Position numbers and translations under genes: made by a program. DNA of 64,000 nucleotides from Clostridiales bacterium PH28_bin88 (GTDB taxonomy: Bacteria > Bacillota > PH28-bin88): positions 120,283-184,282 of the forward strand of contig LAKY01000029.1 in assembly GCA_000987045.1 (NCBI GenBank), written 5' to 3'. Below the pieces are notes generated by a model. It worked only from the letters and a program-made list of their open reading frames with translations. It ran no database searches and had not been told where the DNA came from. Positions 35,840 through 43,667 of the stretch are shown piece by piece. Positions within the stretch are counted from its first letter, which is position 1. The number at the start of each line of letters is the position of its first letter.

Positions 35840-36555
35840 TGGCACTCTTAGCAATTGAGAACCTCCATATCTTCTATGGCCACGTCCACGCCCTGAAAGG
35901 GATTTCCCTGGAGGTTAACGAGGGGGAGATCCTGGCCCTCCTGGGCGCCAACGGGGCGGGCAAGTCAACCACCCTCAGGGCTGTTTCGGGGCTGGTGCAT
36001 CCCCGCACTGGCAGGATTGCTTTGGGAGGAAAGGACATCAGCGGGATCATGGCCCAGGATGTGGTCCGGCTGGGGGTAGCCCATGCCCCCGAAGGCAGGA
36101 AGGTCTTCAGTACACTGACGGTGGATGAGAACCTGGACCTGGGCGGATATACCCGGAGCCGGGATCCCAAGGGGCTGGAGGAGTCCAAAAGCCAGGTATT
36201 CCGGTTGTTCCCCCGCTTACTGGAGCGCCGCAGGCAGCTAGCAGGTACCCTGTCCGGCGGAGAGCAACAGATGCTGAGCATCGGCCGGGCACTGATGGCC
36301 AAACCGAAACTCCTGCTGCTGGATGAACCATCCCTGGGCCTGGCGCCACTCCTGGTCAAGGATATCTTCCACACCATCCGAGAAATCAACACCCAGGGGG
36401 TAACCATCCTACTGGTGGAGCAAAACGCCCGGGTGGCTCTTAAACTGGCCCACCGGGGAGTGGTGCTGGAAACAGGCAGCATCGCCTTCTCCGGTACGGC
36501 CTCGGATCTCTTGAACGACGAGCGGGTGAGGAAGTCCTATCTCGGGGAGAAGTAG
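35839..36555 (+). CDS. livF: ABC transporter ATPase LivF
   Basis: 238 residues with Walker A GANGAGKST, signature LSGGEQQM, Walker B LLLLDEPSLGLAP and the switch His replaced by Gln (LLVEQNA), as usual in LivF. It is the second ATPase of the LIV-type importer, coupled by a one-base overlap to livG. The regulator gene follows after 21 bases. Confidence 0.95.
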   Translation: MALLAIENLHIFYGHVHALKGISLEVNEGEILALLGANGAGKSTTLRAVSGLVHPRTGRIALGGKDISGIMAQDVVRLGVAHAPEGRKVFSTLTVDENLDLGGYTRSRDPKGLEESKSQVFRLFPRLLERRRQLAGTLSGGEQQMLSIGRALMAKPKLLLLDEPSLGLAPLLVKDIFHTIREINTQGVTILLVEQNARVALKLAHRGVVLETGSIAFSGTASDLLNDERVRKSYLGEK

Positions 36556-36576
36556 GAACACGGTTGGAGGAGAGGT

Positions 36577-37317
36577 ATGAAGCTGAGAAGAGAGCAGCGA
36601 ACCCCGGTCTATAAGAATGTGATGGCTCAGATCCGCAAGCTGATCAAGGAGGGAAAACTGGCGCCCGGGGACCAGTTATTGCCCGAAAGACAATTGGCTG
36701 AGACCCTGGGAGTAAGCCGTCCGGCAGTAAGAGAAGCGCTGACGGCCCTGGCTACCATGGGATTGATCGAGATCCGCCCGGGCGGCGGGGCGTATGTGCG
36801 GGAGGTGAACCTGGACAGCCTGGTGGAGCCCCTGGCCACGGTGATGTTCACGGACCAGGAAAGCGTGTTCCACCTGGTGGAGGCCAGGGAGGTGCTGGAG
36901 TGCCAGATCGTTCGCCTGGCCTGCCAGCGAGCCACCGAGAGGGATTTGCACCGGATCCGGGAAAACGCCTTTCGAGCAGAGCGAGACATGCCCTCCGGGA
37001 AGGCCGACTCGTCCGATACCGCCTTTCACGTAGGCCTCTCCGAGGCTACCCATAACCCCCTCCTGATCAGCATGATGGCAATGCTGTCCGGTCTGATGCG
37101 GGAAGCCTACGGCCCCTGCCGCGCTCAACTGCTGGCCGACAGGGAGATGGTTGACCGCTACAACCAGCAGCACTTCCGCATATATGATGCCATTTGCCGG
37201 CGGGACCCTGAGGCAGCGGAAGCGGCGGTGAGGGAACACCTGGGGACTGTAAAAAGAGAACTTCAGGAACTCCCGGACACCCAGGCCCAAAGAGAGGAAC
37301 CGGCAGACGGGGCCTGA
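36577..37317 (+). CDS. GntR-family regulator with FCD domain
   Basis: 246 residues: an N-terminal winged helix (LLPERQLAETLGVSRPAVREALTAL, residues about 29-53) and a helical FCD sensor domain (about 85-225) with conserved His and Asp residues for a metal-bound acidic ligand. FadR/PdhR-type proteins of this group bind TGGT-N3-ACCA; one such site precedes the transporter operon at 31460. It sits between the transporter and the dehydrogenase genes and probably controls both in response to a pathway intermediate such as a carboxylic or 2-oxo acid. Confidence 0.93.
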   Translation: MKLRREQRTPVYKNVMAQIRKLIKEGKLAPGDQLLPERQLAETLGVSRPAVREALTALATMGLIEIRPGGGAYVREVNLDSLVEPLATVMFTDQESVFHLVEAREVLECQIVRLACQRATERDLHRIRENAFRAERDMPSGKADSSDTAFHVGLSEATHNPLLISMMAMLSGLMREAYGPCRAQLLADREMVDRYNQQHFRIYDAICRRDPEAAEAAVREHLGTVKRELQELPDTQAQREEPADGA

Positions 37318-37350
37318 TTACAAAAGTATTTGAGTGGGAGGGTTAGTGAA

Positions 37351-37665
37351 ATGAGGATCAAAGAGCACCCGATTTTAACTTTTCCGGAGGGCAAGAAAGT
37401 CAGGTTTTACTTTGACGGTGCAGAACTGGAAGGATATGAAGGCGAGCCCATTGCCGCCGCTCTCCATGCAGCGGGTGTCAGGGTCTTGGGGCACAGCCAC
37501 AAACTAAAGCGGCCGCGGGGGTTTTACTGTGCTATTGGCAACTGCTCATCGTGCCTGATGGTGGTCAATGGTTTGCCTAACGTCCGTGTGTGTGTGGAAG
37601 GGCTCAAAGAAGGAATGAGGGTAGAAACCCAGAAGGGGAAAGGTGACCTTCATGAAAAGAACTGA
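37351..37665 (+). CDS. 2Fe-2S subunit of an Hcn/Lhp-like amino acid dehydrogenase
   Basis: 104 residues. The plant-type 2Fe-2S pattern is seen as C-x4-C-x2-C in FYCAIGNCSSC plus a distal Cys in VRVCVEG, and the GEPIAAALHAAG helix before it. This matches the small HcnA/SoxA-N-terminal type subunit that links a DAO flavoprotein to an FAD/NAD subunit. It starts at the ATG 37351 after GGGAGGG and overlaps the next gene by 14 bases. Confidence 0.9.
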   Translation: MRIKEHPILTFPEGKKVRFYFDGAELEGYEGEPIAAALHAAGVRVLGHSHKLKRPRGFYCAIGNCSSCLMVVNGLPNVRVCVEGLKEGMRVETQKGKGDLHEKN

Positions 37666-38731
37666 GATCGCCGTTGTCGGAGCCGGGCCCGCCGGTTTAT
37701 CGGCCGCGGTGAGCGCCGGCTCTTTGGGCGCCCGCGTTACGGTTATCGACCGCAACGACAGGTGCGGGGGGCAGTTAATCAAGCAAACCCATGCCTTTTT
37801 CGGATCTGAGAAGCAGTATGCTTCTGTCCGGGGTTTGGATATTGCCGGGATCCTGGCGGCAGAGGTGAATAAGCTGGCCAATGTGGAGGTTCTGACAGGT
37901 GCCACCGCCCTGGGTTACTACCCCGACGACGGAGTGCTGGCCCTGGAAAAGGATGAGCGGTTCCTGAAACTCAAGCCTGACCGCATCATCGTGGCCACCG
38001 GTGCCTCCGAACGCACCCTGGCCTTCCCCAACAACGACTTGCCGGGAATCTACGGGGCCGGGGCGGTGCAAACCCTGATGAACGTGCACGGTGTCATCCC
38101 GGGCCACCGGGTGTTGATGGTCGGCGCGGGGAACATCGGGCTGATCGTCAGCTACCAGCTTATGCAGGCCGGGGTTAAGGTGGAAGCGATCATCGACGCC
38201 GCCCCCAGAATTGGCGGGTACCTGGTGCACGCCGCCAAGGTACGGCGGATGGGCGTGCCGATCCTGACCTCCCATACCATCAAGGCGGCCCATGGTGAGG
38301 ACTGGGTCCGGGGAGCGACCATCCGGCAACTGGACCGGAACTGGCATCCGGTGCCGGGGACCGAACAGGAACTGGAAGTGGACGTAATCTGCATCGCTGT
38401 CGGGCTGTCGCCCCTGGCCGAACTGTTATGGCAGGCCGGCTGCGAGATGAAGTTCGTACCCGAGCTGGGCGGGCACGTACCGGTTCGGGACGAGATGCTG
38501 GAGACCGCCGTCAAGGGACTCTACGTGGCGGGTGACGTCGCCGGCGTGGAAGAAGCCTCCAGCGCCATGGTCGAGGGTCGCCTGGCCGGTCTTTCCGCGG
38601 CACGGAGCCTGGGGTACGGGTCAGCAGATTTGGAAGTACAAGTGAAGGACGCTCTCGCGCAGTTGAACAGCCTGCGCTCGGGGCCGGCCGGCGAGAAGAT
38701 CCGGCAGGGCTTATCGCAACTGGTAAGCTAA
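37652..38731 (+). CDS. FAD/NAD(P)-dependent subunit of the dehydrogenase complex (HcnB-like)
   Basis: 359 residues with two dinucleotide-binding motifs: AVVGAGPAGLSAAVSAG near the N-terminus and MVGAGNIGLIVSYQL near residues 150-164, and a GLYVAGDVAG motif near residue 287. It resembles HcnB, LhpE and the alpha subunit of dye-linked proline dehydrogenases, which move electrons between the amino-acid flavoprotein and the iron-sulfur carriers. The usual C-terminal BFD domain is missing from this polypeptide and is encoded separately at 39264. It overlaps the 2Fe-2S gene. Confidence 0.9.
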   Translation: MKRTEIAVVGAGPAGLSAAVSAGSLGARVTVIDRNDRCGGQLIKQTHAFFGSEKQYASVRGLDIAGILAAEVNKLANVEVLTGATALGYYPDDGVLALEKDERFLKLKPDRIIVATGASERTLAFPNNDLPGIYGAGAVQTLMNVHGVIPGHRVLMVGAGNIGLIVSYQLMQAGVKVEAIIDAAPRIGGYLVHAAKVRRMGVPILTSHTIKAAHGEDWVRGATIRQLDRNWHPVPGTEQELEVDVICIAVGLSPLAELLWQAGCEMKFVPELGGHVPVRDEMLETAVKGLYVAGDVAGVEEASSAMVEGRLAGLSAARSLGYGSADLEVQVKDALAQLNSLRSGPAGEKIRQGLSQLVS

Positions 38732-38772
38732 AAGACTTAAAGTTTATCACAGCGCTTAGAGGGGGGCTGGAA

Positions 38773-39267
38773 ATGATTGAAGTAACGGGGGTTCCCACGG
38801 CGAAGGACCTGGCCCGGGTGCTCCCCCCAAGGGATAGGCTGGCTCAAGGACCAGTAGCGGTGATCGAATGTTTTCAGCGGATCCCGTGCAACCCGTGTTA
38901 CACAGCCTGCAAGTTCGATGCCATCCAGGAGTTCGCCGACATCAACGATACTCCTACCATCAAGCATGAAAACTGCAACGGCTGCGGCCTTTGTGTGAGC
39001 AAGTGCCCAGGGTTGGCCATTTTTGTGGTGGACGAAACCTATTCGGATCATGAAGCCCTGGTCAAGCTGCCCTACGAGTTTTTGCCCGTACCCGCCAAGG
39101 GAGCGGAGGTTGACCTGCTGGACAGGGAAGGCAGGGTGGTAGGCCGGGGCCGCGTGGAAAGGGTACAGAACGCCAAGGTACAGGACCGGACGCTGGTGGT
39201 TTCAGTGGTGGTTCCCAAGGAGCTTTCGATGGAAGTAAGAAACATCGGAATGGGGGATCGCGGATGA
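38773..39267 (+). CDS. 4Fe-4S protein of the dehydrogenase complex
   Basis: 164 residues. A cluster motif with CNGCGLCVSKCPG lies near residues 58-70; a second Cys group, CFQRIPCNPCYTAC, lies near 33-46, so two clusters are likely. The C-terminal 80 residues form a beta-rich domain (KLPYEFLPVP, then VDLLDREGRVVGRGRV). It is encoded between the FAD subunit and the BFD-like protein and overlaps the latter by 4 bases, which makes it a subunit of the same complex. Confidence 0.82.
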   Translation: MIEVTGVPTAKDLARVLPPRDRLAQGPVAVIECFQRIPCNPCYTACKFDAIQEFADINDTPTIKHENCNGCGLCVSKCPGLAIFVVDETYSDHEALVKLPYEFLPVPAKGAEVDLLDREGRVVGRGRVERVQNAKVQDRTLVVSVVVPKELSMEVRNIGMGDRG

Positions 39268-39560
39268 CAGACACAACCATTATTTGCCGCTGTGAGGACC
39301 TTACTCTCGAAGAGATCCGGGAACTGATCGACAAGGGGTTTACAACCATCGACGAGATCAAGCGGATCAGCCGTTGCGGGATGGGCCCCTGCCAGGGCAG
39401 GAATTGCCGTCCCTTGCTGATGAACGAACTGGCCAGGGCGACCGGGCAGGACATCCGTGATATGCCCATGCCCACCTTCCGGCCGCCGGCTAAACCCATC
39501 AAACTGGGGATCCTGGTCCCCGGCGATCACGAGGAACCTCACGGAGGTGAAAACGCGTGA
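39264..39560 (+). CDS. BFD-like 2Fe-2S protein
   Basis: 98 residues with the bacterioferritin-associated-ferredoxin pattern: C-x-C in IICRCED, then C-x4-C in SRCGMGPCQGRNC. In relatives such as HcnB or LhpE this domain is fused to the C-terminus of the FAD subunit; here it is a free protein. A 35-residue Pro-rich tail follows. It overlaps genes on both sides by 4 bases. Confidence 0.9.
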   Translation: MTDTTIICRCEDLTLEEIRELIDKGFTTIDEIKRISRCGMGPCQGRNCRPLLMNELARATGQDIRDMPMPTFRPPAKPIKLGILVPGDHEEPHGGENA

Positions 39561-39967
39561 AAATCCTGCAGACCAAACCCGATATGTGTACCGAGTGCCA
39601 CGCCTGCGAAGACGCCTGCTCCTTCACCCTGTTCAAGGAGGAAGACAGGGAGAAAGCCGCCCTGAGAATTGGCGAGTTTGATCCCGGGACCGGCATGGTG
39701 GCCATGACCACCTGCGACCAGTGCGGCGAGTGCATCGACCTTTGCCCGGCAGAGGCGATTTACCGGGACCAGGGCGGTATCGTGATGATTAATAAGGACG
39801 AATGCGTGGGGTGCTACGCCTGCGTGGGGTTCTGCCCCAGGGGCGCCATGTTCATGCACCATCACCTGTTGGAACCGTTCAAGTGCACCTCCTGCGGCGC
39901 CTGCGCCGAGGCGTGTCCTTCGGGCGCCGTTTCCCTCGAGGAAGTTCCCCTGGAGGGCGTTTCGTAA
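39557..39967 (+). CDS. Polyferredoxin with four [4Fe-4S] clusters
   Basis: 136 residues with four complete C-x2-C-x2-C-x3-C motifs: CTECHACEDAC, CDQCGECIDLC, CVGCYACVGFC and CTSCGACAEAC. The organisation resembles the small electron-transfer subunit that accompanies some tungsten aldehyde oxidoreductases, and the AOR gene follows 61 bases later. It may also collect electrons from the amino-acid dehydrogenase subunits encoded just upstream, with which it overlaps by 4 bases. Confidence 0.92.
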   Translation: MKILQTKPDMCTECHACEDACSFTLFKEEDREKAALRIGEFDPGTGMVAMTTCDQCGECIDLCPAEAIYRDQGGIVMINKDECVGCYACVGFCPRGAMFMHHHLLEPFKCTSCGACAEACPSGAVSLEEVPLEGVS

Positions 39968-40028
39968 AATGCAGGCGGCGTGTAAAAGCCGCCCCCCTAC
40001 ATTTTAGGTAAGAGGAGGTATTGCGGAT

Positions 40029-42197
40029 ATGGCACTCAACTCGCGCCAATTACTGGCGTCCATGGACTATGAGCCGCGGCCGGTGGAGAAGGGTTATGCC
40101 AACAGGTCTCTCTATATCAACCTTTCCGATCGCACCATCAAAGCTAAACCCGTAACAGAGGAGATGAAGGAGATCTTCATCGGCGGCCGGGGTTTCGGCC
40201 TCTGGTACCTCTGGAACGCCGTCACCGGAAATACCAGGTGGAACGACCCCGAGAATGAAATCATCATCTCCAGCGGTCCCATCGGCGGAGTAACCCAGTA
40301 CCCGGGGTCCGGAAAATCCCTCGTGGTCAGCCTGTCACCCACCACCGGTTCAGTAGTGGACAGCAACGTGGGCGGGCACTTCGGTCCCCTGCTGAAGTTC
40401 TCCGGCTGGGACGCCATCGAGATCCAGGGCAAAGCGGACAAAGACGTCATCATCTACATCGACGGCAACACAGGCAGGGTCACCATCGAAGAAGCCCCTC
40501 CCGGTCCCGGCGACAGCCACCTGCTGGTGGAACAGATCACCGAAACCTATGCCCCGTCAGAAGCAGACAAACGCCACATCTCCATAGTATCATCGGGCAC
40601 CGGAGCCGAACACACCCTCATCGGCATGCTCAACTTCTCCTACTACGACACAAGGAGAGGCCTGATCAGGATCAAACAGGCCGGCCGGGGAGGGATCGGC
40701 ACCGTCTTCCGCGACAAAAAAGTCAAGGCCATAGTCGTCAAATACGAGGGCATCAAGGGAGATACCAACAAACCCGCCGACAAGCAAAGAGTCAACGCGG
40801 CGGGGATCAGGCTGCATAAAGAGATCGCCGCCCTGGACGACCAGCAGTGCCGGATGCGCCGGACCGGCACCACCTACCTCTTCCAGATCATGAACGACTA
40901 CGACATCCTTCCGGTGCACAACTTCAAGTTCGGTTCGCACCCGGATGCCCCCAAGATCAACGACAAAGTCTGGAAACAGAGGTTTTCCCCCGGCAAGGCC
41001 GACGGCTGCTGGTACGGCTGCACCATGGCCTGTGCCCACGTCACCGTGGACCATGTGCTCAAGACCGGCCCCTACAAGGGGCAGAAAGTGCACGTCGACG
41101 GACCCGAGTACGAAACCCTGGCCGGGGTGGGGTCCAACTGCGGCATCTTCGATCCCGGCTACGTCCTGGAATGCAACTTCTATTGCGACACCTATGGCAT
41201 CGACACCATCTCCTTCGGCACCCTCACCGGATTTGTCATGGAGTGCTTTGAAAACGGGGTCATCAACGAGGAAATCACCGGTGGCCTCAGCCTTACCTTC
41301 GGCAACGCCGAAGCCGCCATGGAGCTTTTGCACCGGATGGCCCGGGGCGAGGGGTTCGGCAGGATCGCCGGCCAGGGAATCCGCCGCATGAAGCGGATCC
41401 TCGTAGAGCAGTACGGAGCGGATGCCGCCTTTTTACAAGACATCGGCATGGAAGCCAAGGGGTTGGAGTACTCCGAATACGTGCCCAAAGAGTCCCTGGC
41501 CCAGCAGGGCGGGTACGGGCTGACCAACAAGGGGCCGCAGCACGACGAGGCCTGGCTGATCTTCATGGACATGGTGCTGAACCAGCTCCCCACCTTTGAA
41601 GACAAGGCCGAGGCCCTGCACTACTTCCCCATGTTCCGCACCTGGTTCGGACTGAACGGCCTGTGCAAGCTGCCCTGGAACGACGTCGTACCGGCAAACA
41701 ACGCGGATACCGAGGAGCCGGCCAAGGTACCGGAGCACGTGCAGAACTACGTGGACCTATTCTCAGGAGTGACCGGCCGGAATATCACCAAAGAGGACAT
41801 CATCGCCATGTCCGAAGGCGTCTACAACTTCCAGCGGGTATTCAACCTCAAGATGGGGTTCGGCACCCGGGAGCACGACGCCATTCCCTACCGTTCCGCC
41901 GGGCCGGTCACGGTGGAAGAATACGAGTCCCGGGCCGAGCGCTATGACAAGCAGCTTAAAGAGATGGTGGGCTTTGAGCCCGAAGGGAAATCCACCGGGG
42001 AGAAGATCAAGGCGCTCCGCAAATACCGGGAAGAGCAGTACCAGAAGCTGGTCGACGCCGTTTACGAGCGCCGCGGCTGGACCCAAAACGGTATTCCCAC
42101 CCTGGAAACGCTCAAAAAGTTCAAGATCGATTTCCCCGATGTGGTTGAATTAGTCAAGAAGCATCTCCAGGGGGAACCGGAAGCCAGGCCGGCGTAA
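40029..42197 (+). CDS. aor: Tungsten aldehyde:ferredoxin oxidoreductase family protein
   Basis: 722 residues, longer than the 600-residue archaeal enzyme. The N-terminal domain has the metallopterin-contact FIGGRGFGLWYLW near residues 48-60. The cluster ligands appear as C-x3-C-x3-C in DGCWYGCTMAC near residues 324-334, with the fourth Cys in LNGLCKLPW near 545. The family converts aldehydes to acids, or acids to aldehydes with strong reductant, using tungsten-bis-pterin. Its partner polyferredoxin precedes it and a MoaD-like protein follows. The ribosome site AAGAGGAGG is strong. In the cluster it may handle an aldehyde derived from the amino acid. Confidence 0.92.
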   Translation: MALNSRQLLASMDYEPRPVEKGYANRSLYINLSDRTIKAKPVTEEMKEIFIGGRGFGLWYLWNAVTGNTRWNDPENEIIISSGPIGGVTQYPGSGKSLVVSLSPTTGSVVDSNVGGHFGPLLKFSGWDAIEIQGKADKDVIIYIDGNTGRVTIEEAPPGPGDSHLLVEQITETYAPSEADKRHISIVSSGTGAEHTLIGMLNFSYYDTRRGLIRIKQAGRGGIGTVFRDKKVKAIVVKYEGIKGDTNKPADKQRVNAAGIRLHKEIAALDDQQCRMRRTGTTYLFQIMNDYDILPVHNFKFGSHPDAPKINDKVWKQRFSPGKADGCWYGCTMACAHVTVDHVLKTGPYKGQKVHVDGPEYETLAGVGSNCGIFDPGYVLECNFYCDTYGIDTISFGTLTGFVMECFENGVINEEITGGLSLTFGNAEAAMELLHRMARGEGFGRIAGQGIRRMKRILVEQYGADAAFLQDIGMEAKGLEYSEYVPKESLAQQGGYGLTNKGPQHDEAWLIFMDMVLNQLPTFEDKAEALHYFPMFRTWFGLNGLCKLPWNDVVPANNADTEEPAKVPEHVQNYVDLFSGVTGRNITKEDIIAMSEGVYNFQRVFNLKMGFGTREHDAIPYRSAGPVTVEEYESRAERYDKQLKEMVGFEPEGKSTGEKIKALRKYREEQYQKLVDAVYERRGWTQNGIPTLETLKKFKIDFPDVVELVKKHLQGEPEARPA

Positions 42198-42199
42198 TT

Positions 42200-42400
42200 C
42201 AGTCGTGAGTCGTCGGCTGGCGGGAGTCGGGAGAACCTATAGTCGTCAGTCGCCGGAAGCATGAAGCATTCAGGAAGCAGGAGGAAAGAAGCAAGAACAG
42301 GAATAAGAAGGAAGAAGCAGGAGATGAAGATTGATGGCTCAAGGTTAACGACAGTAAAGTCGTGCCTCCTGCCTCTAGCCTCTTGCTTCTTGAACGGGGG
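42200..42400. repeat. Fold-back repeat in a coding gap
   Basis: The left half (about 42260-42320) is purine-rich with GGAAGCAGGAGG and GAAGCAAGAAC units. The right half (42363-42395) reads on the minus strand as CAAGAAGCAAGAGG and GGCAGGAGG, so the two form an imperfect inverted repeat around a spacer. GTCGTGAGTCG and GTCGTCAGTCG near 42203-42251 echo each other. It resembles the AGTCAG-containing dispersed repeats at 15.1 and 23.9 kb. No gene is visible here. Confidence 0.5.
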
Positions 42401-42409
42401 TTGATCAAG

Positions 42410-42646
42410 GTGGAGGTCACCATCAGGGCAACGGGGATAGTCCGGGATTACTTTCCCCCGGGGCAGGACAGGATTACCGTCCGGCTGGACCGCCCGTTAA
42501 CGGTGAAAGAAATACTGGTTGAGAAGCTGGGGATCAACCCTGACGTGCTGATGGCGGTACTGGTGGATGGCCGGTACCGGAGCAGGGACTACGTACTTGC
42601 CGGAGGGGAGGAGATCACCCTGGTCCCTCCCCTTGGCGGGGGATAA
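42410..42646 (+). CDS. MoaD/ThiS-like sulfur carrier
   Basis: 78 residues of the ubiquitin-like MoaD/ThiS fold: LTVKEILVEKLGINPD in the centre, and a C-terminal EEITLVPPLGGG ending in the Gly-Gly that is thiocarboxylated. MoaD donates sulfur to molybdopterin. Directly after a tungsten AOR gene, it is likely dedicated to the tungstopterin of that enzyme. The GTG start at 42410 is preferred; an in-frame TTG at 42401 is close by. Confidence 0.88.
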   Translation: MEVTIRATGIVRDYFPPGQDRITVRLDRPLTVKEILVEKLGINPDVLMAVLVDGRYRSRDYVLAGGEEITLVPPLGGG

Positions 42647-42673
42647 ATTGAATAAGTAATTGGGGGGTTTAGC

Positions 42674-43654
42674 ATGCAGAAAGGCAAAGAAATTCTCTAT
42701 CTTTCCCTGGCGGACGTCAAAGCGGTGGGGCTGACCATGAAGGAAACCATGGAAGCCGTGGAGAAGGCCTTCATAGAAAAAGGCCACGGCAGATTCCAGA
42801 TGCCGCCCAAGCCGGGGCTGCATCCCCGGGGTGATGCCTTTATTCACGCCATGCCGGCTTATCTACCGGAGATGAAGGCGGCAGGACTGAAATGGGTGAG
42901 CGGGTTTCCGGAAAACGTCCAGTACGGGCTTCCTTACATCACCGGGCTGCTGGTACTGAACTGCCCTGACACGGGAGTGCCCCTGGCCGTAATGGACTGC
43001 GTTTGGATTACCGCCCAGCGGACCGGCGCGGTAAGCGGGGTTACCGCCAAGTGCCTGGCCAGGCAAGACAGCGCGATAGCCGCCATCATCGGTTGCGGGG
43101 TTCAGGCCAGGACACAACTGGAAGCACTGGCTGTCGCCTTAGAACTAAAGACCGTAAAGTGTTATGACATCAACCAGGAGCAGGTCGAACTGTATATCGG
43201 AGACATGCAGTCAAAACTGCCCGGCTTGGAGTTTGTAACAGTAAAGAACGCTAAAGAAGCGGTAACGGATTCCGATGTGGTGGTCACCGCCGGTCCCATC
43301 CTGAAACACCCCAACCCCGAGATCGAATTGTCATGGCTAAAGGACGGCGTGCTAGGTTTGCCCATCGACTTTGATTCTTACTGGAAGCCGGAAGCAATGC
43401 AGGGGGTTGATAAATTCTACACGGATGATGAAGCTCAGTTCGAGTATTACCGCACCGTCGGTTACTTCCAGGGCGCCCCTAAGGCCAATGCTGACATGGG
43501 CCAGCTGACCACCGGGCGTGTGCCGGGCCGTGCAAACGATCAAGAAAAGATCATCGGCATGAACCTGGGTATCGCCATCAACGACATGGCCACCGCCAGC
43601 CGCATCTACCAGAAGGCGATGGAAAAGGGGATTGGCGCCACACTACCTCTTTAA
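42674..43654 (+). CDS. Ornithine cyclodeaminase/mu-crystallin family enzyme
   Basis: 326 residues with the N-terminal LSLADVKAVGLTM, the substrate region FQMPPKPGLHPRGD near 40-53, and an NAD-binding motif IIGCGVQARTQLEAL near residues 137-151. The family includes ornithine cyclodeaminase (ornithine to proline), alanine dehydrogenase of archaea, and pyrroline-2-carboxylate reductases. Any of these would fit a pathway for proline-like amino acids. The ATG follows GGGGGG. It lies 14 bases before the second DAO gene. Confidence 0.88.
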   Translation: MQKGKEILYLSLADVKAVGLTMKETMEAVEKAFIEKGHGRFQMPPKPGLHPRGDAFIHAMPAYLPEMKAAGLKWVSGFPENVQYGLPYITGLLVLNCPDTGVPLAVMDCVWITAQRTGAVSGVTAKCLARQDSAIAAIIGCGVQARTQLEALAVALELKTVKCYDINQEQVELYIGDMQSKLPGLEFVTVKNAKEAVTDSDVVVTAGPILKHPNPEIELSWLKDGVLGLPIDFDSYWKPEAMQGVDKFYTDDEAQFEYYRTVGYFQGAPKANADMGQLTTGRVPGRANDQEKIIGMNLGIAINDMATASRIYQKAMEKGIGATLPL

Positions 43655-43667
43655 TTTAATATAATAC

